Below the pieces are notes generated by a model. It searched no databases. It worked only from the letters and a program-made list of their open reading frames with translations, and was not told the origin of the DNA. This document shows positions 41,256-49,639 of a DNA stretch of 64,000 nt, one piece after another. The position numbers were made by a program, and so were the translations under genes. This DNA comes from an uncultured Gemmatimonadales bacterium (lineage in GTDB: Bacteria > Gemmatimonadota > Gemmatimonadetes > Gemmatimonadales > GWC2-71-9): the NCBI GenBank assembly GCA_947259405.1, contig CAMYLY010000012.1, positions 1-64,000 on the forward strand. The letters are read 5' to 3'. The first letter of the stretch is position 1. Every line of letters begins with the position of its first letter.

Positions 41256-41501
41256 CTATGCGACGCGTGTCTGCCGGGCGGCGGTAGGCTGCGGCGGCGG
41301 CGCATCGGTTTCGCACGCCTCGTCGAAACTCTGTTTGTCGAACTTCCGCGAGTTGGCGGAGAGCAGGTCACCAATCTTCTCGCGGAGTAGGGTGAGGTAG
41401 ATGCCCACCGAATCCTGAACGGATTGGCTGTGGGTCTGCCGAAGCTCATCCTGGACGTGCCGGAAGGCCTCGGCGATCAAGGCCTCCTTCTTCTGGAGCA
41501 T
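41256..41501 (-). CDS. Small helical cytoplasmic protein
   Basis: 81 residues from an ATG preceded by GGAGGTGAGG. The N-terminal 55 residues are one continuous amphipathic helical region (QKKEALIAEAFRHVQDELRQ, then SVQDSVGIYLTLLREKIGDL) followed by an acidic, proline-rich tail. There is no enzyme signature. Probably a small helical or coiled-coil protein. It stands opposite the terminator after the amidohydrolase. Function unknown. Confidence 0.65.
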   Translation of the reverse strand: MLQKKEALIAEAFRHVQDELRQTHSQSVQDSVGIYLTLLREKIGDLLSANSRKFDKQSFDEACETDAPPPQPTAARQTRVA

Positions 41502-41606
41502 CCTCACCTCCTGGTGGGCAAAGCCGACCGCAACGGCCGTGCCGCCGAGTCACCCACTATCGGGATTTGTTTGGGGTCGCGTGGGAGAGTCATGACGTCG
41601 AGATCG

Positions 41607-42695
41607 CTATCGCCAGGCCTTCGGTACCACGTCCGGTTTGGGCGGTTCGACCGGTGCCGACCCGCGGTCGCGCGCTCCGCGAGCTTCGATCGCGGGCACA
41701 TCGCGGAACCGCACGAGCTGGCGCGAGTCCTCGTCCCAAAGCGACAGGCGCAGCGTCTTGAGACTCTCGAGCACGCTGAGGCGCGTCACGTCTCTCAGCT
41801 GCGGAATCTCCTTCCACGCGCGCTCGAGGAAGTAGTTCGGAATCCTGCTACAGACGTGATGGATGTGGTGGAAGCCGATGTTGCCCGTGAACCACTGCAG
41901 GATTCTCGGGAGTTCGAAATACGACGACCCTTCAAGCCCTGCCGCGTAGTAGTTCCACGCCTCGCGGTACCGCCAGTACGTGTCTTCGTACTGATGCTGC
42001 ACGTAGAACATGAACACGCCCAACGAACCGGATAGTAGCGTGATCGGCAGTTGCACGAGCAGAAAGCGGTCAATGCCAATGGTCAGCCACATCACTGCCA
42101 CGACGCCCGCGAGTGCGACGTTGGTGGCCCAGACGCTCACCCACTCGCGCTTCCAGGAGCGTGGGATGTCCGCCGGGTACCGGTGTTTGACGATGAACTG
42201 GTAAAGTGGGCCGACCACGAGCATCACCAGCGGATGCCGGTAGAAGCGATACCCAACGCGCTTGGGGCGAGGAAGCCTGAGGTACTCGCGAACCGTGAGT
42301 GTGTCGATATCACCAAAGGTGCGCTGGTCGAGATTCCCCGAGGTCGCATGGTGGATCGCATGCGTGCGCCGCCAGTACGCGTACGGGATCAACGTGAGCA
42401 CGCCGATCACTGAACCGACGATGGCATTCCAACGACGCGAGCCGAAAAACGACCCATGGCCGCAGTCGTGCTGGATAATGAAGAGCCGGATGATAAAGAG
42501 GGACGTCGGCACCGCGAGCAAGAGTGTGATCCAATAGCTCGCTTCGAGGCTCCAGAGCATCGCGAGCCACATGACGACGAAAGGGAGTGCGGTGTTGGCG
42601 AGCTGGAATACACTCCGCCACACGACGGGCTGTCGATATGGCGCCAGCATGGCATTCCAATCTGGCGCCTGTGCTCCCACTACGGCGGAAGTCAT
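41607..42695 (-). CDS. Membrane fatty acid desaturase
   Basis: 362 residues from the ATG at 42695. The three His boxes of the membrane desaturase family are clear: IQHDCGHGSFFGS, RRTHAIHHATSG and GFHHIHHVC, with hydrophobic segments around them. The HAIHHATSGN spacing fits acyl-lipid or acyl-CoA delta-type desaturases. It is an integral inner-membrane di-iron enzyme that introduces a double bond into acyl chains, perhaps to tune fluidity. It diverges from the small gene at 42789. A longer start at 42797 would place the first methionine in a region that looks non-coding. Confidence 0.88.
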   Translation of the reverse strand: MTSAVVGAQAPDWNAMLAPYRQPVVWRSVFQLANTALPFVVMWLAMLWSLEASYWITLLLAVPTSLFIIRLFIIQHDCGHGSFFGSRRWNAIVGSVIGVLTLIPYAYWRRTHAIHHATSGNLDQRTFGDIDTLTVREYLRLPRPKRVGYRFYRHPLVMLVVGPLYQFIVKHRYPADIPRSWKREWVSVWATNVALAGVVAVMWLTIGIDRFLLVQLPITLLSGSLGVFMFYVQHQYEDTYWRYREAWNYYAAGLEGSSYFELPRILQWFTGNIGFHHIHHVCSRIPNYFLERAWKEIPQLRDVTRLSVLESLKTLRLSLWDEDSRQLVRFRDVPAIEARGARDRGSAPVEPPKPDVVPKAWR

Positions 42696-42753
42696 GGGCC
42701 GCACAAGGTAATGTGTGACATGCTTTTTGGGGAGAGAAAAGCCCGTCTCGGTC

Positions 42754-42782
42754 TTGATTTTCGGTATTTCTTCGGGTATAGT
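42754..42782 (+). promoter_or_regulatory. Sigma-70-type promoter for a leaderless small gene
   Basis: TTGATT at 42754-42759 and TATAGT at 42777-42782 are separated by exactly 17 bases. The -10 box ends 6 bases before the ATG at 42789, so transcription would begin at or next to the start codon. This is one of the clearest promoters in the window. It reads away from the desaturase. Confidence 0.6.
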
Positions 42783-42788
42783 GGCGTC

Positions 42789-42968
42789 ATGGGGCACAGT
42801 GGGAGACCGGACAGGGTGAGTCGGCGGGAGGTCGACGGGTGGCTGGCACGGGTACAGTCGGATCTCAGTTCGGTCCTGCGGGGGCCGGCTGGCGAGCTAC
42901 GCGCGCGTCTCGTGCTGTTGCAGCGCCAGGTTGAACGCTGGCGCGATCGTCTGGGAATTCGGCGGTAG
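42789..42968 (+). CDS. Small basic helical protein, probably leaderless
   Basis: 59 residues, strongly basic (many Arg), with a predicted amphipathic helix (REVDGWLARVQSDLSSVLRG, then LRARLVLLQRQVERWRDRL). There is no ribosome binding site, but the ATG lies just 6 bases after a canonical -10 box, which fits leaderless transcription. The family is not recognised. A small regulator, toxin/antitoxin-like or DNA-binding peptide is possible, but none is supported. Confidence 0.45.
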   Translation: MGHSGRPDRVSRREVDGWLARVQSDLSSVLRGPAGELRARLVLLQRQVERWRDRLGIRR

Positions 42969-43045
42969 GTGTTCCTGCCTAGCGCGCCGACCGCATTCCT
43001 GGCAGCTTCGGCCCATTCTCCCCCATGAGGCGAAGGAGTCGACCC

Positions 43046-46000
43046 ATGCGTGTCCGCCGTTCTCCGCAGCTCGCGATCTGTGTGTGCTGTGCGGTGCTGT
43101 CCCTCGTGTCTCGATCGTTCGCGCAGTCAACCACGCCGGATCTTGTTGACGCGTTCACGTGGCGGAATATCGGTCCCGCCACAATGATGGGTCGCATTTC
43201 GGCGATCGACGCGTGGCGCGAGGACTATCGCGTAGTGCTCATCGGCGCATCGTCGGGTGGGATCTTCAAGTCGACCAATGCCGGCGTCACCTTCGAGCCC
43301 GTCTTCGAGCACTACGGCAGTCAATCGATTGGCGACGTCGCCTTCTTCCACGGTGACACCAGCATCATCTGGGTGGGGACCGGCGAGGCGACCAATCGCA
43401 ACAGTGTCGGGTGGGGCGACGGCATCTACAAGTCGACCGACGGTGGAAAGACGTTCACCAACGTGGGCCTCGGCCCGACGCACCAGATCTCCGAGATCGC
43501 GACGCACCCGACCGACCCGGATGTCGTCTACGTCGCAGCCATCGGGCATCTGTGGGGACACTCCGGTGATCGCGGGTTGTACAAGACCGTGGACGGGGGC
43601 GACACGTGGGATAAACTGACCACTGGTCTCCCCGACGACGGGAGAACGGGGGCGACGGTCGTGACGTTGCATCCAAACGATCCCAACACCGTGTACGTCG
43701 GGATGTACGAGCGAATGCGAACGCCCTACTCGATGTACAGCGGTGGGCCGAATGGGGGCATCTTCCGCTCGACCGATGCGGGCGAGAGTTGGCAGGAGCT
43801 CACCGAGGGGCTCCCCACCGGTGAAACGGGGCAGATCGACCTCGCCATCTACCCACGAGACCCGTCCATCATCTATGCGTACGTGGAAGCGTCGGACACG
43901 CTCCCGCACGATCTGAGTATCCCGGGCCCCGGCGTCTATAGATCGACCGACGCCGGAGAATCGTGGACCTACCTGCTCCGGCACAACTCGCGGCCGTATT
44001 ACCACGGCCGCATCCGTGTCGATCCAACGAACTCCGACAACGTCTACGTGATTGCCCGCGACTTCGCGTACACACGCGACGGCGGTGCCACCTGGGAAAA
44101 CGGTCGCCCGTGGCGCAGTACGGGCGGCGATGACCACGACATGTGGATCGACCCCAACGACGGTGGGATCTACTACATGGCGACGGATCAAGGCGCGTAC
44201 CTTTCGGTCGACGGCGGCGAGACGACCGTGGCGTTCAACAACATGGCGATCGGCCAGTACTACGCGATCGGCGTCGACATGCGGGATCCCTATTGGGTCT
44301 ACGGTGGCCTGCAAGACAACGGCGGGTGGGCGATCCCCAGCAGCAGCCGCGACCCTCGCGGCGTGATGAACGATCACGTGATCGAGATCAACGGGGGAGA
44401 CGGCTTCCACATGCAGGCCGATCCGACCGACTGGCGGATCGTGTACACGACGACGCATGTCGGCTACTTCGGTCGCATGGATGTGTCCACTAAGCTCCAC
44501 ACGTTCATCACCCCCACGCCCCAGACCACGGTGAACTTCGACGAGTACTACGATCCTGACTATGGGGAATCGCAGATCAATTACTCGATCAACCCGGAAG
44601 AACGATGGTTGTGGCGCGATCTGCCGCAGCGAACCGTCAACGGCAATAACCTGCCACCGCAATTCCGATTCAATTGGAATTCCCCGCTCGTGTTGTCGCC
44701 GAACAATCCACGCACCCTCTACGTCGGGTCGAACTATCTCTTCAAGTCCGTCGATCGCGGTGACACTTGGCGCATCGTCAGCCCAGATCTCACGACCAAC
44801 GATCCACGCACCCGCAACTCGACCAACAGCGGTGGGCTCACGAAGGATGCGACGGGCGCGGAGAACCACAATACGATTTACACGATCGACGAGTCGTCTG
44901 TGGACCCAGCCGTGGTGTGGGTGGGAACTGATGATGGGAACGTCCAGGTGACGCGTAATGGTGGTGGGACGTGGCGCAACGTGCGAACGAATATCGGTGG
45001 CGTGCCGGCGGGGCTCTGGGTGAGTCGAGTGGAGGCGTCTCACCATGCGTCGGGAACGGCCTACGTGACATTTGACGGACACCGGTCCGACGACACGGCG
45101 CCCTACCTCGTGAAGACCACTGATTTCGGCGCATCGTGGACGGACGTGACGGGCGACCTGCCTCGATCGGACCGCGGATTGTCGCTGCACACGGTCATCG
45201 AGGACGTCAGGAACCCGAACCTCTTGTTCGTGGGCTCCGAGTTTGGTGTTCACGTCACGGTGGACGGCGGCCGATCGTGGACGATGTTTGGCAACGACCT
45301 TCCGAGCGTTGCCGTCCGCGATCTCGTTATCCATCCGCGCGACGCCGATCTCGTCGCCGGTACGCATGGTCGGTCCATTTGGATCGCGGACGACATCGGT
45401 CCGCTGCAGCAGTTGACGCCTGAGGTCGCGGCGAGTGACCTGCACGTGTTCGAGAGCCGCTCGGGGACACGGTGGCTCAATTTCAACAAGGGTCGCGTCC
45501 AACTGCATTTCAAGTTCTACGGAGACAATGCACCGCGCGGCGCTCCTGTGGCGTTCTACCTGCGACGAGCACCTAAGGACTCCGTGACGATTGTGGTAGA
45601 CGACACGTGGAATAGGCGCCAACGGTCGTGGAAGGTAGCGGCCACGCAGGGCATCAACCGCGCGCGATGGGACATGCGTTTCGAACCGACCGCGGAGGAA
45701 CTGGCCGGGTTCCGAGCGGTCCTCTCGCGTGCCGCGGAGCAGATCGCAAACCGGCTCTCCGAGACCGCGGACGATGCGATTGCCCAGATGTACAAGGATC
45801 TCATGGCACCGCAGAATTACCCGAGACTCTACCGTAACGAAGAGTACGAACACCGTGAGGATCCGAGCCGATTGCTCCGAGAGCATCTCGACATGACACG
45901 CGAGCGGTTGGACGAGGCCACGTCCGCACGCGACTACCGGGCTGTGCGAGAGCAGTTGATCGCGTATAGCTCGGTGGTTGGGGACGACAGCTTCTTCGGG

Positions 46001-46126
46001 ATTTTCGGCGAAGAGCCTGCGATGCTTGAAGCGGAGCCCGGGCGGTATCCGGTTCGGGTGATTGTGGATGCCGCGGAGTCCATCGGCACAGTGGCCGTAC
46101 GGAGCGACCCGTTGCTCGGGAACTAG
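43046..46126 (+). CDS. Large secreted BNR/VPS10-type beta-propeller protein
   Basis: 1026 residues from the ATG at 43046, preceded by AAGGAG and followed by a signal peptide (ending RSFAQ). The body is built from repeated BNR/Asp-box blades: SSGGIFKSTNAGVTFEPV, STDGGKTFTNVG, KTVDGGDTWDKLTTGLPDD, RSTDAGESWQELTEGLP and so on. Together they form one or two large propellers of the sortilin/VPS10 or sialidase-like fold. The last 200 residues form a beta domain plus a helical tail (FRAVLSRAAEQIANRLSETA). Proteins of this type are abundant and exported in Gemmatimonadota; enzymatic activity is unproven. Its TAG stop lies within a CTAG shared with the stop of the convergent gene. Confidence 0.88.
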   Translation: MRVRRSPQLAICVCCAVLSLVSRSFAQSTTPDLVDAFTWRNIGPATMMGRISAIDAWREDYRVVLIGASSGGIFKSTNAGVTFEPVFEHYGSQSIGDVAFFHGDTSIIWVGTGEATNRNSVGWGDGIYKSTDGGKTFTNVGLGPTHQISEIATHPTDPDVVYVAAIGHLWGHSGDRGLYKTVDGGDTWDKLTTGLPDDGRTGATVVTLHPNDPNTVYVGMYERMRTPYSMYSGGPNGGIFRSTDAGESWQELTEGLPTGETGQIDLAIYPRDPSIIYAYVEASDTLPHDLSIPGPGVYRSTDAGESWTYLLRHNSRPYYHGRIRVDPTNSDNVYVIARDFAYTRDGGATWENGRPWRSTGGDDHDMWIDPNDGGIYYMATDQGAYLSVDGGETTVAFNNMAIGQYYAIGVDMRDPYWVYGGLQDNGGWAIPSSSRDPRGVMNDHVIEINGGDGFHMQADPTDWRIVYTTTHVGYFGRMDVSTKLHTFITPTPQTTVNFDEYYDPDYGESQINYSINPEERWLWRDLPQRTVNGNNLPPQFRFNWNSPLVLSPNNPRTLYVGSNYLFKSVDRGDTWRIVSPDLTTNDPRTRNSTNSGGLTKDATGAENHNTIYTIDESSVDPAVVWVGTDDGNVQVTRNGGGTWRNVRTNIGGVPAGLWVSRVEASHHASGTAYVTFDGHRSDDTAPYLVKTTDFGASWTDVTGDLPRSDRGLSLHTVIEDVRNPNLLFVGSEFGVHVTVDGGRSWTMFGNDLPSVAVRDLVIHPRDADLVAGTHGRSIWIADDIGPLQQLTPEVAASDLHVFESRSGTRWLNFNKGRVQLHFKFYGDNAPRGAPVAFYLRRAPKDSVTIVVDDTWNRRQRSWKVAATQGINRARWDMRFEPTAEELAGFRAVLSRAAEQIANRLSETADDAIAQMYKDLMAPQNYPRLYRNEEYEHREDPSRLLREHLDMTRERLDEATSARDYRAVREQLIAYSSVVGDDSFFGIFGEEPAMLEAEPGRYPVRVIVDAAESIGTVAVRSDPLLGN

Positions 46127-47208
46127 CCGCCCATCCGGATTGGGAGCCGCCGTCGACCCCAGGTGCCCGGTTTGGCCTCGAAGACGCCGGTGCACGACGC
46201 GTCGCACGTCGGGCACGTCCCGCCTTCGGTCAGATTCCACTGCCGTAGCTCATACCAGTCCCGCACGATGAGGGGCGCCCGACACTCGTGGCACCACGTG
46301 GTATCCCCGGTGGCGTCGTGCACGTTGCCCGTGTAGGCGTACCGCACTCCGCAGTGCATCGCGAGTTCCCGACAGTGTTGGAGCGTCTCTGGTGGCGTGT
46401 GCGGGACGTTCAACATCTTCCAGTCCGGATGGAACGCCGAGAAGTGCATGGGCACATCCGGGCCCAAGTGCTCGACCACCCACTCGGCCATTTGGGTGAT
46501 CTCGTGCGGGCTGTCGTTGTGGCCGGGAATCACGAGGGTCGTGAGCTCGAACCAGACATCGGTCTCGTGCTTCAGGTACTCGAGCGTCTCGAGCACTGGC
46601 TGCAGGTGCGACTTCGTGATCCGCCAGTAGAAATCTTCCGTGAAGGCTTTGAGGTCCACGTTCGCAGCATCCATGAACCGGTAGAACTCGATTCGAGGTT
46701 CGGCACAGACATAGCCCGCTGTGACCGCGACGGTCTTGATACCGCGCTCACGACACGCTCGGGCCACATCAATCGCGTATTCGTGGAAGATGACCGGGTC
46801 GTTGTACGTGAACGCCACGCTCCGGCAGTGCATGCGTTCGGCCGCGATGGCCAATTCGGCCGGTGAGGCGGCATCTGCCAATGTATCGACCTCGCGCGAT
46901 TTGCTGATGTCCCAGTTCTGGCAAAAGTTGCATGCCAGGTTGCATCCGGCGGTCCCAAACGAGAGAACAGGACTGCCCGGCAGGAAGTGATTCAAAGGCT
47001 TCTTCTCGATGGGATCGACACAGAAGCCGCTCGATCGACCGTAGGTGGTCAGGGCGACCTCGCCGTCCAGGCATTGCCGGACGAAGCACATTCCGCGTTG
47101 CCCTTCCCGGAGGCGGCAATATCGCGGACACAGATCGCACTGCACGCGGCCATCGTCCAGCGCATGCCAGTACTTGGTAGGAACGGTGAACCGGTCGGCG
47201 TCGATCAT
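46123..47208 (-). CDS. amrS: AmmeMemoRadiSam system radical SAM enzyme
   Basis: 361 residues, starting at the ATG at 47208 that overlaps the stop of the AMMECR1 gene (ATGA). TAGCNLACNFCQNWD is the radical-SAM CxxxCxxC cluster motif, preceded by the family-specific CDLCPRYCRLREGQRGMCFVR (a Cys cluster near residue 25). The C-terminal WCHECRAPL and CPTCDASC give a further zinc-like site. The AmrS family occurs with AMMECR1 and Memo proteins; its reaction is unknown. It is an unassigned SAM enzyme with an intact cluster motif. Confidence 0.9.
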   Translation of the reverse strand: MIDADRFTVPTKYWHALDDGRVQCDLCPRYCRLREGQRGMCFVRQCLDGEVALTTYGRSSGFCVDPIEKKPLNHFLPGSPVLSFGTAGCNLACNFCQNWDISKSREVDTLADAASPAELAIAAERMHCRSVAFTYNDPVIFHEYAIDVARACRERGIKTVAVTAGYVCAEPRIEFYRFMDAANVDLKAFTEDFYWRITKSHLQPVLETLEYLKHETDVWFELTTLVIPGHNDSPHEITQMAEWVVEHLGPDVPMHFSAFHPDWKMLNVPHTPPETLQHCRELAMHCGVRYAYTGNVHDATGDTTWCHECRAPLIVRDWYELRQWNLTEGGTCPTCDASCTGVFEAKPGTWGRRRLPIRMGG

Positions 47209-47789
47209 GGGCGAGCCGGGTCTTCTTCCCAGGCGTCGGTCTGGAACGCATACAGTTCGGCGGTGGGGTCCTGCCATGCGCCGTCGGACAGGTGCGCCTT
47301 CCGACATAGCCATTCGAGGTACTCGTCGCGCGACCATCCCTGTTCGACGGGCACCTGAGGCAGCAGGAGACCAGCAGCCGATCCTCGTCGGAGCAAGAGT
47401 CCGTGGCGGCCCACCTGGACGGCGTCGGGTGTGATTCGCGCGAGCGGCGTCAGCACACTGATCTCGATGTGCAGGCTATCCAGCTCGTCGACAGTGACGA
47501 CCGGGAACCGGGGATCGTCTGTGGCCGATGCCACGGCACTGCGCACGACCGATTCCACCAGCGGTCGGGAGGCGCGGTACTCGCCTCGGCAGCCGCGCAA
47601 CTCGCGCGTGGCGCGCTCACGAAGCGTGACGAAGGTGGCGCGATACTGCCGTAACGCGTCGCTGACGTCCGTTGGGATGGGAACAGGGGTGGATCGGAGA
47701 TTCGCGCGGATGGACGCGCGCGCGAGATCAAGCAAGAATTGGCGGTCCGCTTCGCTCAGCGGGCGGACAGGCTGTTGGGACTGAGCCAC
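47205..47789 (-). CDS. amrA: AMMECR1-domain protein (AmmeMemoRadiSam system protein A)
   Basis: 194 residues. The AMMECR1 domain core, FVTLRERATRELRGCRGEYR, has the invariant LRGCRG. HIEISVLTPLARI and HGLLLRRGSAAGLLLPQVPVEQGWSRDEYL follow, which is the diagnostic second half of the family. Function unknown; the human homologue is linked to Alport-syndrome deletions. It is translationally coupled to the radical SAM gene. No Memo-type (protein B) gene lies in the window. Confidence 0.9.
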   Translation of the reverse strand: MAQSQQPVRPLSEADRQFLLDLARASIRANLRSTPVPIPTDVSDALRQYRATFVTLRERATRELRGCRGEYRASRPLVESVVRSAVASATDDPRFPVVTVDELDSLHIEISVLTPLARITPDAVQVGRHGLLLRRGSAAGLLLPQVPVEQGWSRDEYLEWLCRKAHLSDGAWQDPTAELYAFQTDAWEEDPARP

Positions 47790-47873
47790 CGTGAGTCTCC
47801 AACCAGACTACACCAGAAGACTAGCTCCTCGAGATACTCGGTGTCGAGCCTCCGGGCGGTCGGAGCCTCGCCC

Positions 47874-48206
47874 TCAGCCGCTCAGCTGAGCCAGGACGTC
47901 GTCGAGGACTCCGACGAGTTCGGGTAGTCCTAGAGTCTCTTTGCCGATGCGGCCGGCGCGTATGTCTTCCGTCACGTTGCGACACACGCCGATCGTTCGG
48001 CTGATCCGCAGAGACCGGATCTCCGTCAGGTACTCGGCCACGCTGGTGGTGCTCGCGTAGGCTTTAACCACGCTCCGCGTGTTGTCGAGCATCACCTTGA
48101 GGTCTTCGAGCACCGTCGAGGCGGGGTTCGGGCCTGCCAGCTCCTGTTCGATGCCCTTCAGGATCTCGGCGAGACTCGCGCGCCAATCGGGCGCTTCGTT
48201 GATCAT
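47874..48206 (-). CDS. Small helical protein, paralog of 48203..48532
   Basis: 110 residues, all-helical prediction, soluble. VLEDLKVMLDNTRSVVKAYA and SVAEYLTEIRSLRISRTIG align with the corresponding segments of the upstream neighbour. The gene overlaps that neighbour by 4 bp, so the two are translationally coupled tandem paralogs. No family recognised. The R-x-x-R and YL motifs are conserved between the pair. They could form a heteromeric helical bundle. Confidence 0.6.
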   Translation of the reverse strand: MINEAPDWRASLAEILKGIEQELAGPNPASTVLEDLKVMLDNTRSVVKAYASTTSVAEYLTEIRSLRISRTIGVCRNVTEDIRAGRIGKETLGLPELVGVLDDVLAQLSG

Positions 48207-48532
48207 CGAATCCCCTGAATTGCCGTGCGCAAATCGCGCACGGCGGTGGCGAGTTCATCGGTACCAGGTGTCTGCGGTGTCATCGCACCAGTGAGGAGAT
48301 CCGCCAAGATGTCCTGGCACATCTCGCTCGCTCGGCGCACCCGCATGTCGATCAGATAGTCCTGCGCATCTGAAGCGAAGGTCGTTGTCAGGGCACCCCA
48401 AAGCGTACGGCGGAGGTCGTCCACGGCAAGGCCGAGGCCTTCGGGGACCGTCTTGTCTTCGGCGGGCGCAAACTCAACGGCGTTGATCAGCGTCCGCAGG
48501 TGATCGATGCTGGTTTGAAGCTCGTCGGACAT
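48203..48532 (-). CDS. Small helical protein, paralog of 47874..48206
   Basis: 109 residues, all-helical and soluble. DDLRRTLWGALTTTFASDAQ and DYLIDMRVRRASEMCQDILA are the segments that match its downstream partner. The two proteins share a D-L-x7-T, A-x2-YL and R-x2-E/T-x2-C pattern. The first part (SDELQTSIDHLRTLINAVEF) is a separate helix. No enzymatic motif is present. Confidence 0.6.
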   Translation of the reverse strand: MSDELQTSIDHLRTLINAVEFAPAEDKTVPEGLGLAVDDLRRTLWGALTTTFASDAQDYLIDMRVRRASEMCQDILADLLTGAMTPQTPGTDELATAVRDLRTAIQGIR

Positions 48533-48597
48533 GACTCTCCCGAACTACGGTTTACTGCACGAGCATTATCGGTGCTTCCGTGCGACTGGGCAAGGGA

Positions 48598-49098
48598 TCA
48601 GTGCTCTCCGGCCGCTGCTAACAGTCCTCGCAGATCGAGTGGCTCGGTCACCATGGCGAGGGTTCCCGACGGGTCACGCGGCCATTCCTCCGTTGGGCGA
48701 TCCCAATACAGCTCGACGCCGTTGGCGTCAGGATCCCGGAGATACAAGGCTTCACTGACCCCGTGATCGGCCGCGCCGTCGAGCGGGTGATCGGCGTCTC
48801 GCAGTCGCCGCATCGCGTCGGCGAGGGCGGCGCGACTCGGGTAGCGGATGGCGACGTGATAGAGGCCCGTATGACCGGGTGGTGGCGGCGAGCCGCCCAA
48901 GCTCTCCCACGTGTTGAGGCCGAGGTGATGGTGGTAGCCGCCTGCACTCACGAATGCGGCTTGCGGTCCCATGCGCTGCATGAGTTCGAAGCCAAGCACA
49001 CCACAGTAGAAGTCGAGCGCGCGATCCAGATCCGCAACCTTGAGGTGCACGTGACCGATGGTGACTCCGGCGTCGATGGGCGGTCGCGGCGGGGTCAT
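48598..49098 (-). CDS. VOC-superfamily (catechol 2,3-dioxygenase-like) protein
   Basis: 166 residues. The N-terminal module TIGHVHLKVADLDRALDFY and CGVLGFELMQRMG begins with the metal His; GYHHHLGLNTWES supplies further ligands; GLYHVAIRYPSRAALADAM starts the second module with another His; ANGVELYWDRP provides the Glu ligand. The arrangement, including GYHHHLGLNTW, resembles CatE-type extradiol dioxygenases, which have a C-terminal half repeating the N-terminal half. The start codon overlaps the stop of the broken upstream gene (TGATG), so it was originally translated with it. Confidence 0.85.
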   Translation of the reverse strand: MTPPRPPIDAGVTIGHVHLKVADLDRALDFYCGVLGFELMQRMGPQAAFVSAGGYHHHLGLNTWESLGGSPPPPGHTGLYHVAIRYPSRAALADAMRRLRDADHPLDGAADHGVSEALYLRDPDANGVELYWDRPTEEWPRDPSGTLAMVTEPLDLRGLLAAAGEH

Positions 49099-49579
49099 CA
49101 GAGGCCAAACTGTTTGAGATGATGGTGCGTATGCCGGTAGGCCCAGCGATGCCAATCACGGCGATTCATGGCGCCAAACATGATGTGGGTTTCGGTGAAA
49201 TCATGGCGCCAAACATGATGTGGGTTTCGGTGAAATCATGGGGTCCGGCCTCCGCCATCTTCCGCAATCCGTCGATGGCGCGCTGGCGATCTGGCTCGAA
49301 CTCAGTCGGGCGCGTGCCGTCGACGCGTGGGTTGACCGAATCGACGGTCCGTACGCCCTTGGGCCATGGAATGGGGGTATACAAGGCCAAGTACTTGACG
49401 GGATGCACGTGCCGCGGCGCTCCATCACGCCGTTTCATCACGCCTTCAGCCGCGTCGCCGAGGTGGCAGAGCATCTCGTGCGGTGTGAGTGTCCCCCAGC
49501 GTCTGGGCGTGTCGGGTTGCAGCTCCCGCAGTCGAGCGACGAGAGCGTCGAGCGCTCCAGGTCTACTCAGTGAAGACAC
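49098..49579 (-). pseudogene. DUF1569/DinB-like gene disrupted by a 35-bp tandem duplication
   Basis: The minus frame from 49579 encodes a DUF1569-type protein: LTPHEMLCHLGDAAEGVMKR, VKYLALYTPIPWPKGVRTVD and PHDFTETHIMFGAM. After that the frame reads a second, shifted copy of the preceding 35 bases and stops at about 49166. Skipping one copy restores DFTETHIMFGAMNRRDWHRW and AYRHTHHHLKQFGL, the usual His-rich DUF1569 ending, and a TGA overlapping the next gene start. So the gene was intact and coupled to the VOC gene until a recent slippage. The protein as encoded lacks its C-terminal metal-ligand helix. Confidence 0.85.
49166..49235. repeat. Perfect 35-bp tandem duplication
   Basis: The 35 bases at 49166-49200 are repeated without a mismatch at 49201-49235. 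The unit length is not a multiple of three. It lies inside the DUF1569-type gene and shifts its frame. The perfect identity indicates a recent event. Confidence 0.95.
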
Positions 49580-49639
49580 GGCTCACGTCATTCTTCGCCT
49601 CCACCTGCATCCTGCCGTCTCCGTCCTTCGCCGTCCGCC

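Noticed and set aside
42456-42788. Extended N-terminus of the small gene at 42789
   Set aside because: The upstream codons lie opposite the desaturase gene and before the promoter, so they cannot be part of the transcript starting at 42789.
43127-46240. A 1037-codon open frame on the minus strand, opposite the BNR/VPS10 gene
   Set aside because: It is a codon-bias shadow of the plus-strand gene; the translation is low-complexity Arg/Val/Asp/His without domains, and the plus strand has a signal peptide and repeated Asp-box blades.
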